Below are positions 1-7,580 of a DNA stretch of 46,919 nt, piece after piece. Made by a program: the position numbers and the translations under genes. This DNA is from a virus. The stretch's first letter is position 1. Each line of letters begins with the position of its first letter. The DNA is taken from IMG/VR virus record IMGVR_UViG_3300036846_000438, positions 1 through 46,919 of that record; one strand, 5' to 3'. A model generated the notes under the pieces. It was given only the letters and a program-made list of their open reading frames with translations, was not told the DNA's origin and searched no databases.

Positions 1-205
1 CTATGGTGGCTGCCTGGCGCTCTGTGAGGTTCTTTTCCTTGCCCGGCATCTTCATCTCTATCCCGAAGAACTCGCCCTGTAGGCAGCCGATGATGTCCGG
101 AAGCCCCGATCTTTGAAAGGGGCTCCCGTGCATCTTGACCGCAAAGCACTCCGGCAACTTGTTCAGTCGCCTGACGCAATCACGGGTCAATTCAGCTTCG
201 TTCAA
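1..205 (-). CDS. VRR-NUC domain nuclease, 3' end cut by window edge (HNH-less allele)
   Basis: This is the first 68 codons of a VRR-NUC type PD-(D/E)XK nuclease; the 3' part lies beyond the window start. It matches the complete copy at 46165-46446 with only two residue changes after the start (K12R and G19E). The motifs GLPD and the E-x-K pair (IEMK) of the nuclease core are visible. Start: TTG at 205-203, overlapping the TGA of the upstream ssDNA-binding gene (TTGA). Bases 1-97 are identical to 46242-46338, while bases 98-205 differ at about a quarter of positions, mostly silently. Role inferred: DNA processing in replication or recombination, as for VRR-NUC proteins elsewhere. Confidence 0.75.
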   Translation of the reverse strand, partial: MNEAELTRDCVRRLNKLPECFAVKMHGSPFQRSGLPDIIGCLQGEFFGIEMKMPGKEKNLTERQAATI

Positions 206-344
206 ATCTCATCCAGGTCCAAATCTTCAATCTCTTCCTCGTCCTCTACCGCCGCCTTAGAGCTCTTCTTGGACCGCTTGCGGGGCGCAGGCTCTTCTTC
301 CTCTTCCTCCTCATCTTCTTCGTCCTCTTCCTCGTCGAGGACCT
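1..344. repeat. Contig-end overlap with allelic difference (matches 46242-46919)
   Basis: Bases 1-97 equal 46242-46338 and 218-344 equal 46793-46919. Between them the left copy is about 334 bp shorter (no HNH gene) and the flanks are diverged. A closed circle would be 46,575 bp (218-46792, HNH present) or 46,241 bp (1-46241, HNH absent). The final match of exactly 127 bp suggests an assembly-graph overlap. Confidence 0.85.
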
Positions 345-726
345 CAGCATTCACGTAGTCACTCACCTTTGAGCTGATGCGACCGTCGTACTCGTCGTCT
401 GTGACCGTGATGCCCAGCTCCATGCCGGGGTAGCGCGAGAGGTCGAGGGCGACGCGCTTGCTGGGTACGCTGATGCCCATCGCCTCGAGCAGCTGCTTCA
501 GCTTCCACAGCGAGTTGTCCTGAAGCACGGTGCGATCCCTGAGCGTCTTGTTCTTGAACTTACCCTCAGTGATCTTGAACTCCCATACAAGCATGGGGTT
601 GCCATTCTTAGAGGTCTCGTGCTTGACTGACTCTACCTCAGCCTTGTAGTCACCCGGTGGGATACGCACTCGCCCTCCAGTGGAGTTGGTGTTGGTGAAG
701 TCTACTACAGTCTTTTTACTCGGCAT
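202..726 (-). CDS. DUF669-like single-stranded DNA-binding protein
   Basis: 174 aa. The N-terminal ~110 residues resemble DUF669-type phage ssDNA-binding proteins (G-x-Y-x-A-E-V followed by an N-G-N-P-M-L-V-W-E-F core), which commonly sit beside Sak4-type recombinases, as here. The C-terminus is a long Glu/Asp run, a short basic patch, then an acidic tip ending DLDLDEI. An acidic tip is the usual partner-recruiting tail of SSB proteins. Start ATG at 726 has AAAGGA upstream and overlaps the preceding gene by 11 nt. It probably coats ssDNA for the neighbouring ATPase, nuclease and polymerase. The last 143 nt of this gene are present again at the right end of the window. Confidence 0.75.
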   Translation of the reverse strand: MPSKKTVVDFTNTNSTGGRVRIPPGDYKAEVESVKHETSKNGNPMLVWEFKITEGKFKNKTLRDRTVLQDNSLWKLKQLLEAMGISVPSKRVALDLSRYPGMELGITVTDDEYDGRISSKVSDYVNAEVLDEEEDEEDEEEEEEEPAPRKRSKKSSKAAVEDEEEIEDLDLDEI

Positions 727-1507
727 GATTGTCCTTTATGTCTGCGTCTATGAACATCTGCATGGTGGGGTTCCTCAGTACGCGGGGCAGAGCTAGTCGC
801 GTGCCCGTGGGGTAGGTCTCATGGGGACCCACAAGCATGTACGACTCCCACCTCTTTGTCTCTTGCCCCGACCCCTTCTTTACTACTCTCACCTCCCGTT
901 GGAACATGCGACCGATAACGTCGACGGCCGCCATCAGCGTACCCCTGGACACAGGGGACAGGTCGGGTACCCGCTCGTTCTCGCCCTCCTCGTTGTCCAC
1001 GCTACGTTCCTGTGCTAGGAAGATGCCGTGCATGGGCAGATTGCGAAAGAAGAGGATGTGGGGCTTCATCAGTTCCCCTACCTTGAGCCAGTCCTGCATC
1101 TTGGGTGTCTGGGGGTCTCGGTAGGGGTCTCTGTCCTCAGCCTCTTTGAGTACGTGCTTCATGCAGACATGCTGCATCTGGGTGACTGTGTCCAGGCAGT
1201 AACAAGTGAAGCGTCTGTCAGTCTTGCCCTCGACGCTCGCCCTCAAGTACCAGTAGGCGTACACCACGTCTGCCCAGTTCCTCGCTTGGAAGACGTGTAC
1301 GTCCTCGGCGTGACGCACTGACTTGGTACCCTTCTCGTTGATGTCTATGATGAGCGTCCCGGGCAACGTAGCGCCGAAGCGTGTCTTGCCCTTCTTGTTA
1401 GGCGCCTGTACGAGCACACGGGTGTAGGGATCGACTTCTCTCACGTCGATGATGCGCTTCTCAACTTCCTTGATCTTAGAACTTCTTGAGTCGTCGGCGC
1501 GAGCCAT
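716..1507 (-). CDS. Sak4-like AAA/RecA-fold ATPase (single-strand annealing/recombination)
   Basis: 263 aa. A P-loop of the form APNKKGKT lies at about residues 34-41, followed by a short LPGTLIIDI strand and a Walker B-like YCLDTVTQM at about 104. This is the architecture of Sak4/RecA-like phage ATPases. The neighbours (DUF669 ssDNA-binding protein downstream, PD-(D/E)XK nuclease upstream) form the typical recombination trio. Start ATG 1507 is preceded by GAAAGGACGGGG and overlaps the nuclease gene by 32 nt. One GGACACAGGG site lies inside (947-956). A general phage AAA ATPase of another kind cannot be excluded. Confidence 0.7.
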   Translation of the reverse strand: MARADDSRSSKIKEVEKRIIDVREVDPYTRVLVQAPNKKGKTRFGATLPGTLIIDINEKGTKSVRHAEDVHVFQARNWADVVYAYWYLRASVEGKTDRRFTCYCLDTVTQMQHVCMKHVLKEAEDRDPYRDPQTPKMQDWLKVGELMKPHILFFRNLPMHGIFLAQERSVDNEEGENERVPDLSPVSRGTLMAAVDVIGRMFQREVRVVKKGSGQETKRWESYMLVGPHETYPTGTRLALPRVLRNPTMQMFIDADIKDNHAE

Positions 1508-2459
1508 CCCCGTCCTTTCCCTGCTCGAAGTTCATCTTTATCAATGGGTCTATGTTCCCTCCGTATAGCTCGGCGATGCACAGGTCCCTGTACTCACACT
1601 GCCAGGTGCAGGACGTATCGAAGGTACGGGGGAACCTGTGTCTTTGTTCAGCCTGCTGGATCTCCTGGGCAGTCTGTACAGCCTCTCTCATGGTAGTCTG
1701 TATGACTGGGCGATCCTTGGGTATCGGCGTCCTACGAAAGAACCTGTCCTTCTGATTGACAGCGATGTGGCGGAGGATGTCCTCGTAGTCAGCCGGGTCG
1801 AGGTCGTATCGCTTGATCTCGTGCATGTAGGTCCACACGTCAGTGTCGATGGACTTCGCCTTCGATAGACCCCCGTCCTTATTGAGATGGGGTGCCGACG
1901 GAGCCTTAGTCCTGATCTCGTCGTACTGGGCTCCTCGAATGGGCTTGTATCCCATTTGCTCCATCGACCAGAAGTACAGCGTCATCTGCGGGTCGAGCAT
2001 CATGTTCTCGGACCTGGTGAACTTGTCCCTCGTTTTATAGTCCCTGAGCCAGATGCCGCCGTCGATGATGTCCTCGAGCACTACATCGACGATGACGTTG
2101 AGCTTCAGCCCGTTCGGTAGAGACACTACCTCGTCAAGCTCTGAGTCTATGACTCGGTACCGTTGAGCGTCGCTCTTGTAAGTCCTGAGATAGGCGAACA
2201 TGATGCGGGCACACTCCCCGGGCAGATCGCCCAGATCCTCTCGCTCCTCCTCCCACAAGTTCTGGAACTTCTTGGTGAGCTGACGGTGGCGTATGCGCCA
2301 GTCCTCGCCGTCGTTGTGCACCATGAGCAATTCGTGTATCCAGGAGCCCCTTTCCAGCTGTACGACTCTCTTCTTGGGTCTCAGTTTGAGCACGTAGCGA
2401 TAGCGAAACTTGTTCGGACACCTGCGATAGGTGTTCAGCTTGGAGTTACTTATCTGCAT
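1476..2459 (-). CDS. PD-(D/E)XK nuclease, Cas4/RecB family with Fe-S cluster cysteines
   Basis: 327 aa. The signature runs in order: an N-terminal cysteine in RRCPNKFRYRY, the motif GSWIHELL, the catalytic D...DYKT (DGGIWLRDYKTRD), and a C-terminal CTWQCEYRDLC cluster. One early plus three late cysteines fit the 4Fe-4S site of Cas4 and AddB nucleases. The start ATG at 2459 overlaps the stop of the previous gene (TAATG); a longer reading frame upstream has no better start. Probable role: 5'-3' resection that feeds ssDNA to the ssDNA-binding protein and Sak4-like ATPase encoded just downstream. Confidence 0.8.
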   Translation of the reverse strand: MQISNSKLNTYRRCPNKFRYRYVLKLRPKKRVVQLERGSWIHELLMVHNDGEDWRIRHRQLTKKFQNLWEEEREDLGDLPGECARIMFAYLRTYKSDAQRYRVIDSELDEVVSLPNGLKLNVIVDVVLEDIIDGGIWLRDYKTRDKFTRSENMMLDPQMTLYFWSMEQMGYKPIRGAQYDEIRTKAPSAPHLNKDGGLSKAKSIDTDVWTYMHEIKRYDLDPADYEDILRHIAVNQKDRFFRRTPIPKDRPVIQTTMREAVQTAQEIQQAEQRHRFPRTFDTSCTWQCEYRDLCIAELYGGNIDPLIKMNFEQGKDGDGSRRRLKKF

Positions 2460-2683
2460 TAGGATTTGCTCAGTCTCTGACCTATCTGTCGGCACAGTTC
2501 AGCCTCAGCGTGCATACGTTCCCGCAACCTGCCAATCAGCTCCCGCTCCCTGAGTGAGAATATGTCCTCGCCCCACTCGAGATGATTGAACGTGAGCTGG
2601 AAGTGCAGGTTGCTCATGGAGGCGAACACGAATAAGAACACCTTCCCTGCTGCCTTCCTCTTGTACTGCTTCATCCCTGACAT
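2459..2683 (-). CDS. Hypothetical basic protein, 74 aa
   Basis: Not recognised. The N-terminus is Lys/Arg rich (MSGMKQYKRKAAGK), a beta-like hydrophobic stretch follows (VFLFVFA...LHFQLTF), and the C-terminal third is a charged helix (LRERELIGRLRERMHAEAEL). The start ATG at 2683 was chosen because AAGGGAG lies 4 nt upstream and the promoter at 2710-2718 lies just before it. The stop overlaps the start of the nuclease gene, so the two are probably translationally coupled. Confidence 0.6.
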   Translation of the reverse strand: MSGMKQYKRKAAGKVFLFVFASMSNLHFQLTFNHLEWGEDIFSLRERELIGRLRERMHAEAELCRQIGQRLSKS

Positions 2684-2709
2684 TGGACTCCCTTTTGTTG
2701 CGTATGTAA

Positions 2710-2718
2710 ATTGTATCA
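2710..2718 (-). promoter_or_regulatory. Extended -10 promoter (TGATACAAT) for the recombination genes
   Basis: Minus strand TGATACAAT is an extended -10 element overlapping the stop codon of the polymerase gene. No good -35 was found 17 nt upstream. The leader ACATACGCAAC then AAAAGGGAG resembles the leaders of the other minus-strand promoters in this window (around 7548, 10158, 12867). It would drive the 74-aa gene, nuclease, ATPase and ssDNA-binding gene. Confidence 0.5.
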
Positions 2719-5109
2719 ACTGGGATCATCCCACGGTTTGGTCTCCCCCCAATGCTGCCCGACCTCGATCTCAGCTAGTATCGGTACATCTATCTGAGCC
2801 CCAAATACCTTTTCGACGTGGTCCATGTCTTGCATCGTGTCTCGAATGAGTGGAGCAATCTCATCCACGTGGTCGTCTCGAATCTCAAACATGAGTTGGT
2901 CGTGGGTAGTGCCGATAATTCTCGCCACGCGACTTGGGAGGGATGCCGCCAACCGCACGAGGGACACAAGCATGAGATCACTCGCGAGAGATTGGACTGG
3001 GGAATTGATGGCTTGTCGCTCGGCTTCAGCGCGTACCGACTGATCAGATGACTGCATGTCCGGCAGATGGCGTATACGTCCGAGAGGGTTTTGTACACGT
3101 CCGTACCGGGCAGCAAGCCGTTTCTGTCGGTCATGCCATGAGCGTAGACCCGGGTATGTCTCGTGGAACCTGTTATATACCCGCCGAGAGTCGTCGTAGG
3201 ATACCTCGATCCCATTAGCCCAACAGTAATCTCTGTAGCCACCTTTCTTCCCTTCTGTGCCGGGACCCATGCCGTATACCAGACCAAAGTTAGGATGCTT
3301 GCCCCATATGACTCGGTCGTCCTTGGTGATATCTTCCGGCAACTTGCGCAGAATGGACACAGCCGTGTTGGTGTGCATGTCTGCGCCTGAGTTCAGCACC
3401 CGCAGCATGGTGCGCTCATGGGCTAGCATGGCGGCTATTCTGAGCTCAATTTGCGAATAGTCAGCTTCGACAAAGATCCATCCTGGCGATGCTCCGAGGA
3501 TACTACGTATGAAAGGATCTCGAGGGACTTGTTGCAGGTTTGGACCTCGAGAGGAAAGTCGTCCGGTGACAGTTCCATGCAATAGGTAAGAAGTATGAAT
3601 TCTGCTTCGTTCATCTCGGCGCTCACCCCAGGGTAGTAGGTAGGTGGTCAACCATTTATGCCACTTGCGGTATTTCAGCAGCGCCTTGACGTACTCGCTC
3701 TGGGACTCGAGGGCGAACAGCACACCCTCTCTCGTGCTCGGGCTACCCTTGTCAGTCTCTTCTATCACTGGCAACCCTAGATCCCCGAACAGCCACGCCG
3801 CTACTTGTTGGGGTGAATTGTAGTTGATGCCCCCTGATGAACGATCCATGTACTTACGGAGCTTACCCAGTACTTCCTCCGCCCGCTCAGTACGCTCACG
3901 GAGTCTGTCGTCGTCTACCCAGATGCCGCCTCGCTCGATCTTAGTGAGAGCGTTGCTGGCAGGCATGATGAGCTTAGTGAATAGACGCGCGACCCTGATA
4001 TCCTCCGCCAGCCTGGGCTTGAACATCTCTCGCAGCCTGAAGGTGTAGTCACAGTCTTTGCCGTTGTATAGCGAGAGTCGTTTGAGAGCAACCCCCTGTG
4101 CGCCCTTGACTTCATCGCCGATGTCATAGTCGTTCGCCCCCAGATGCAGCTGAGCTAGGGGCTTGAGACCCTTAGCGTTGTTCTCGTCCAGCAAATGGGC
4201 ACCGAGCATAGTGTCGAACTTGACGTCTACGAAGATACCCGCGCTCGCGAGCCATCGCGCATCGAACTTGCCGTTGTGCCCCACCAGCTTAGGGTGCCCC
4301 TCGAGTACGGGCTTGAGCTTGCGTATGGTGTAGGTTGGGTTCAGTGTGCCGTCGGGGTGGTGGACAGGTACCACCGCTGCTGTGCCTGCTTCCCACGAGA
4401 AACCAATAGTCACTATCTGCGAGTCGCTGTGCCACTCCTCCAGCCCCGTGGTCTCAAGGTCGAACGCTACTACTGGGGCTCCCTTCAAACGGGCCACAAG
4501 CCAGTTGAGCTGGGATGGGAACCTGATGACCTTGACCTTGGTCTCGGGTCCTTCGCTGGGGGCTCCGCTGATGAGTCGAGCGAAGGCAGCGAAGTCCGCT
4601 TTGATTGTAGGGAGATAGCGAGGTGACCGTAATGCCGCTGCCGGATGAAAAGTCGGTAGTACGGTGCACCCTCTCCGATCGAAGGTTCTACCGCGGTACT
4701 TAGTAATACCAGACCTACCAGTCGTGACCTGAAGCGCAGTATTACCGAGAGAGAGTACATAGGCAGGGCTGACTCGTGAGATCTCTTCTGAGAGGTAAGT
4801 CTCAGAGCATGTCTTCGCCTCGCCTCGCGATGGCGTAGCGTTTCCTGGGGGTCTGCACTTGACGGCGTTGGTGATGTAGCACTTGTCCCGTGCGATGCCA
4901 GCGTCTTCGAGTAGTGACGTAAGAAGTCTTCCCGCAGGCCCGACAAACGCTTGGTGTGTTTCATCTTCCCTCGCTCCCGGCGCCTCGCCGACGATCATGA
5001 TGTCTGAGTCAATAGGACCTGTTCCCATCAAGCAGACCCACTCAGCGCCCTCGTGGAGTGGACACAGGGAGCAGGAGGGGTTGCGGACTTCGTCCCGCCA
5101 ATCAGTCAT
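2716..5109 (-). CDS. DNA polymerase I-type replicase with N-terminal uracil-DNA glycosylase domain
   Basis: 797 aa in three parts. Residues 1-180 are a family 4-like uracil-DNA glycosylase: GEAPG at 41-45, KCRPPGN at 84-90, FHPAA at 154-158, and cysteines 13, 16, 85 and 101 positioned as 4Fe-4S ligands. Residues 200-365 are a proofreading exonuclease (FDLET with D217/E219, NGKFD with D283, YNGKD with Y348/D352). The rest is a family A polymerase: motif A D550 in EADYSQIE, motif B K604-F608-Y612 in KHPNFGLVYG, motif C H736-D737-Q738. Gln replaces the usual Glu of the HDE motif. UDG-polymerase fusions are known in phages such as SPO1. It is the probable replicase. Confidence 0.93.
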   Translation of the reverse strand: MTDWRDEVRNPSCSLCPLHEGAEWVCLMGTGPIDSDIMIVGEAPGAREDETHQAFVGPAGRLLTSLLEDAGIARDKCYITNAVKCRPPGNATPSRGEAKTCSETYLSEEISRVSPAYVLSLGNTALQVTTGRSGITKYRGRTFDRRGCTVLPTFHPAAALRSPRYLPTIKADFAAFARLISGAPSEGPETKVKVIRFPSQLNWLVARLKGAPVVAFDLETTGLEEWHSDSQIVTIGFSWEAGTAAVVPVHHPDGTLNPTYTIRKLKPVLEGHPKLVGHNGKFDARWLASAGIFVDVKFDTMLGAHLLDENNAKGLKPLAQLHLGANDYDIGDEVKGAQGVALKRLSLYNGKDCDYTFRLREMFKPRLAEDIRVARLFTKLIMPASNALTKIERGGIWVDDDRLRERTERAEEVLGKLRKYMDRSSGGINYNSPQQVAAWLFGDLGLPVIEETDKGSPSTREGVLFALESQSEYVKALLKYRKWHKWLTTYLLPWGERRDERSRIHTSYLLHGTVTGRLSSRGPNLQQVPRDPFIRSILGASPGWIFVEADYSQIELRIAAMLAHERTMLRVLNSGADMHTNTAVSILRKLPEDITKDDRVIWGKHPNFGLVYGMGPGTEGKKGGYRDYCWANGIEVSYDDSRRVYNRFHETYPGLRSWHDRQKRLAARYGRVQNPLGRIRHLPDMQSSDQSVRAEAERQAINSPVQSLASDLMLVSLVRLAASLPSRVARIIGTTHDQLMFEIRDDHVDEIAPLIRDTMQDMDHVEKVFGAQIDVPILAEIEVGQHWGETKPWDDPS

Positions 5110-5296
5110 TCTTGTAAGCCTCAGCGAGATGAGCGCAGATTTTGCACAGACCCCTGTGGTTCCTAATCAGTGGCTGGTCTAGTCGCCTAGTCCCGCAAAG
5201 TGTCTTGTCTCTCGAGGCGTCTACGAACATATGCAGTCTCGTGGGTACATCAGTATGGGGTAGCCACGCCCCCGTCGGATAAAGGGGCTCACTCAT
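5102..5296 (-). CDS. Small cysteine-containing protein, possible zinc ribbon, 64 aa
   Basis: Begins MSEPLYPTGAWLP and contains CGTR near residue 34 and CKIC near residue 52, which could form a CxnC...CxxC zinc site of the kind seen in small phage proteins. The start ATG at 5296 overlaps the stop of the 58-aa gene upstream (reading ATGAGTGA), and the stop overlaps the polymerase start by 8 nt. It therefore belongs to the same transcript as the polymerase. Function unknown. Confidence 0.6.
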   Translation of the reverse strand: MSEPLYPTGAWLPHTDVPTRLHMFVDASRDKTLCGTRRLDQPLIRNHRGLCKICAHLAEAYKND

Positions 5297-5465
5297 AGCT
5301 CGCCTGTATCGGTCGGTCGAACGAGTCGACGATGGCTTCCTTCTCAATAGCGATAGCGTCCCCGCCACCCTCGGGCTCGCGGACCTCTTCGTACCTGACT
5401 ACAGTCTGTATGCGCTGCTTCACTTCAAGGATCCGCTTCATTGAGAACTCGTTCCAATCAGCCAA
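5289..5465 (-). CDS. Small hypothetical protein with TTG start, 58 aa
   Basis: This reading frame closes the gap between the dCMP deaminase and the 64-aa gene. It starts at TTG 5465 with GGAGGTGA placed 6 nt upstream, overlaps the deaminase stop by 8 nt, and ends at 5289 overlapping the next start. The product begins MADWNEFSMKRILEVKQ and ends in an acidic, Gly-containing tail. No family was recognised. The good ribosome binding site and tight coupling on both sides support it as real. Confidence 0.6.
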   Translation of the reverse strand: MADWNEFSMKRILEVKQRIQTVVRYEEVREPEGGGDAIAIEKEAIVDSFDRPIQASYE

Positions 5466-5892
5466 GATAACTCACCTCCATACCTAGATCTCCAAGCATA
5501 CTGAGATGCTCTCTTACGCGGTAGTAGTCAGCGAACACTACGCGGCGTATGCCAGCAGCCGCCATAGCGTGCGCGCAAGCGACGCAAGGGGAATGCGTGC
5601 AATACATCGTCCCACCGTTGCAGGGCGTCCCATATCGCGCCGCAAACGCTACTGCGTTCATCTCAGCGTGTGTCGCGCGAGTGCAGCCGTTGGGGTACTC
5701 GCCCTCTACCTCGCCACCACAGCCCAAGTCCTCGCAGTGTGGGAGACCGGGGGGCGCGCCGTTGTAGCCTGTGCTGACTATCCTCTCGTGCAGTGTGATT
5801 ACAGCCCCTGTGTGTCCTCGCCGGCAGGTGCTGTGCTGAGACAGTAGCGAAGCTATGTTGAGAAACATCTGGTCTCGCTCGCCCCTGTTCAT
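5458..5892 (-). CDS. Deoxycytidylate (dCMP) deaminase
   Basis: 144 aa from ATG 5892, which overlaps the TGA of the synthase-like gene (ATGA). Longer in-frame starts would read through that gene. Zinc and catalytic motifs are present: HAE at residues 75-77 and PCVAC at 102-106. CTHSPCVACA and GYNGAPPG are typical of dCMP deaminases. It should convert dCMP to dUMP in the cytosol. It sits in one operon with the TS-superfamily enzyme, implying phage-directed pyrimidine pool remodelling. Confidence 0.92.
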   Translation of the reverse strand: MNRGERDQMFLNIASLLSQHSTCRRGHTGAVITLHERIVSTGYNGAPPGLPHCEDLGCGGEVEGEYPNGCTRATHAEMNAVAFAARYGTPCNGGTMYCTHSPCVACAHAMAAAGIRRVVFADYYRVREHLSMLGDLGMEVSYLG

Positions 5893-6704
5893 GACCAGTC
5901 GTACCCATCGTCGTAGGCGTGCTTGACATCTGCGTAGTAGCCGTCGGGGTCTAGCACCGGCAAGTCTCCCGCGAAGCAGTGCAGTGAGACGATGTGCATA
6001 GTGAGAGTGCCGGGGTGGGACCCCTTCACCCACAAGTCGCCACCCAGCTTCTCCCACACCCATTGCACCAGGCGACACGCCATATAGACATCGTCCATGA
6101 GATACCTGATGAGGTCACAGGACCGTATGAAGTAGGTCATGTTCAGCTCGCCCCCACGCAGCATGAAGTGGTAGCCCAGAGTGCAGGGTACCCGTTCGCC
6201 CTTGTTAGCAGCAGTGAGATCCTCGGGGAACCATACGGGCAGATATGCTTGCCGTGTGTAGGGGTGCTCGGCGAGTAGCTGGACGAGGTCGTCGAGGTCG
6301 CCGTAGTAGAACCTGATGCCGTGCCTGTGGTGGGATCCCATCGCATGCTTCGGCCACATGCGCTCGGGGTACGTGTGTGAGAACTTGCCCCCAGTCATGT
6401 GCTCCTCGTTCCCTCGCTGCGCGTAGGGCCACGTCGCTGCTGACGGCGGGGGATTGAGGGGCTGCCCGCTCACTCGCTCTTGGAAGTGGTCCTCTGCCCA
6501 GGGTAGACTGGGACGAATACCCACCTGCAGGGACACAGGGTCATGGGGTATCGGGTACTCGAGCACTACGTTACGCAGCTCTATCGTCGTCCACTGGGGA
6601 TCGTCCTTGAGCTCCTTCATCTGGTGTGGTGGCTCATTCACCGTAGCGCCAAACGACACCAACCTACCTGCTAGATTAGCGAAGATCTCTTGGAACTCAT
6701 TCAT
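5889..6704 (-). CDS. Thymidylate synthase superfamily enzyme, probable dCMP (hydroxy)methylase
   Basis: 271 aa. The TS core is readable: HPYTRQAYLPVWFPEDL (residues 147-163), the nucleophile Cys174 in RVPCTLGYHF, RSCD at 194-197, and HPG...MHIVSLH near 230-242. Aligning the DLIRYLMDDVYMA block with the canonical D..LG.PFN.A block puts Asp205 where dUMP-specific enzymes have Asn. An Asp here is the substrate switch described for T4 dCMP hydroxymethylase. I therefore favour dCMP over dUMP as substrate. Whether the product is hydroxymethyl- or methyl-dCMP cannot be told. It is coupled to the dCMP deaminase by an ATGA overlap. Confidence 0.82.
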   Translation of the reverse strand: MNEFQEIFANLAGRLVSFGATVNEPPHQMKELKDDPQWTTIELRNVVLEYPIPHDPVSLQVGIRPSLPWAEDHFQERVSGQPLNPPPSAATWPYAQRGNEEHMTGGKFSHTYPERMWPKHAMGSHHRHGIRFYYGDLDDLVQLLAEHPYTRQAYLPVWFPEDLTAANKGERVPCTLGYHFMLRGGELNMTYFIRSCDLIRYLMDDVYMACRLVQWVWEKLGGDLWVKGSHPGTLTMHIVSLHCFAGDLPVLDPDGYYADVKHAYDDGYDWS

Positions 6705-6883
6705 TCTGCTGGCGCCTTCACCTCGACCTCGAGCGTGTCGTGCTCTGCCCGAGGGTCGCTGGGCTGGATGTAGAGGGTACCGACTAGCGCGTCCCCTGTC
6801 TCGCCGATACGGTACCTGCGCAAGCCCTTGGCTGTGTCCTTCTCGTAGTCAGCGGTGAGAGTTTGAGTTTTACGAGTCGGCAT
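6701..6883 (-). CDS. Hypothetical protein, 60 aa
   Basis: Not recognised. Small and mixed-charge, beginning MPTRKTQTLTADY, with a likely beta-rich middle. The stop overlaps the start of the synthase-like gene (ATGA), and the start overlaps the end of the 66-aa gene by 14 nt. This places it firmly in the nucleotide metabolism operon that begins at the promoter near 7548. Confidence 0.6.
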   Translation of the reverse strand: MPTRKTQTLTADYEKDTAKGLRRYRIGETGDALVGTLYIQPSDPRAEHDTLEVEVKAPAE

Positions 6884-7070
6884 CTGGACCCCAATCTTGT
6901 AGCTGTCGGATGTATTTGAGAAGGTCTAGTGTGGTCAGTATTCTGCTTTGGTTCTCGGCGGTGTGGGGTGTGGACGGATACACAGACAGCTCCTCAGTCT
7001 GCCTGTCCAGTGCCGTCATCACCCGCTCCGCCGCGTCCTCGAGAGTGAAGTCAGGCTTAGGACGGGGCAT
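6870..7070 (-). CDS. Hypothetical protein, 66 aa
   Basis: Not recognised. Predicted mostly helical (DFTLEDAAERVMTALDRQ ... LLKYIRQLQDW). It starts at ATG 7070, overlapping the stop of the HTH gene (TGATG), and is therefore coupled to it. Confidence 0.6.
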   Translation of the reverse strand: MPRPKPDFTLEDAAERVMTALDRQTEELSVYPSTPHTAENQSRILTTLDLLKYIRQLQDWGPDADS

Positions 7071-7504
7071 CAGTCGTCATCGTCCTCGTCGTCCTCTTCC
7101 GTAGGAATGTCCTCGACTACGTTCAGCCCCGCCTTAGGGTCACGTACCCAATACTGCCCGCCCTTGTTGAGGAACCTGTCCTTGTTGCGATACAGGTGGG
7201 AGGACACAGTGTTCTGGGTCACGCTGAAGTGCTCAGCCATTTGCCCAGGTGTCGCCCCAGGGTGACTGCCCAAGTAGTCGAGAATGTCCTCGAGATGCAG
7301 TCTGTCGCTCGTGCCCCCTGTCGTGCGGGGACCATGCCCCAGCAGGGCACGTCTCGCCGACAGCAACTGCTGCTTCACTTCTAGGTGCTTCTTGTATGGT
7401 GAGAGTCGCCTCTCGATCTCCTCGAGTTGTTCATCAATGAGATTCACTTGCTCATCAATGAGATCTTGAGGGTCGAATCTCACGACCTTCTTAGGGGTTG
7501 CCAT
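7070..7504 (-). CDS. Winged-helix DNA-binding protein with acidic tail
   Basis: 144 aa. Residues 10-60 form a charged coiled-coil-like helix (DLIDEQVNLIDEQLEEIERRL). Residues about 75-120 read as a helix-turn-helix of winged type (EDILDYLGSHPGATPGQMAEHFSVTQNTVSSHLYR), followed by a GGQYWVRD wing. The tail is EEDDEDDDD. Start ATG 7504 has AAAAAGGAGG 9 nt upstream. First gene after the promoter at 7548-7576, whose start region carries a perfect palindrome; it could be a regulator of its own operon, but that is inference. Confidence 0.7.
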   Translation of the reverse strand: MATPKKVVRFDPQDLIDEQVNLIDEQLEEIERRLSPYKKHLEVKQQLLSARRALLGHGPRTTGGTSDRLHLEDILDYLGSHPGATPGQMAEHFSVTQNTVSSHLYRNKDRFLNKGGQYWVRDPKAGLNVVEDIPTEEDDEDDDD

Positions 7505-7526
7505 TGTTAGCGGCCTCCTTTTTGTG

Positions 7527-7576
7527 TGTATGTGCGTTCACACATACATTGTCGCATCTGGACGACCAGGCATCAA
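7527..7576 (-). promoter_or_regulatory. Sigma70-type promoter with perfect inverted repeat at the start region
   Basis: Minus strand: TTGATG (7576-7571), 17-bp spacer, GACAAT (7553-7548). Immediately downstream is an inverted repeat with 8-bp arms, TGTATGTG / CACATACA, around a 6-nt loop (7548-7527), overlapping the expected transcription start. The leader continues CACAAAAAGGAGG. The dyad could be an operator or a 5' stabilising hairpin. Variants of the same leader occur at 12850 and 19335. Confidence 0.75.
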
Positions 7577-7580
7577 ATAC

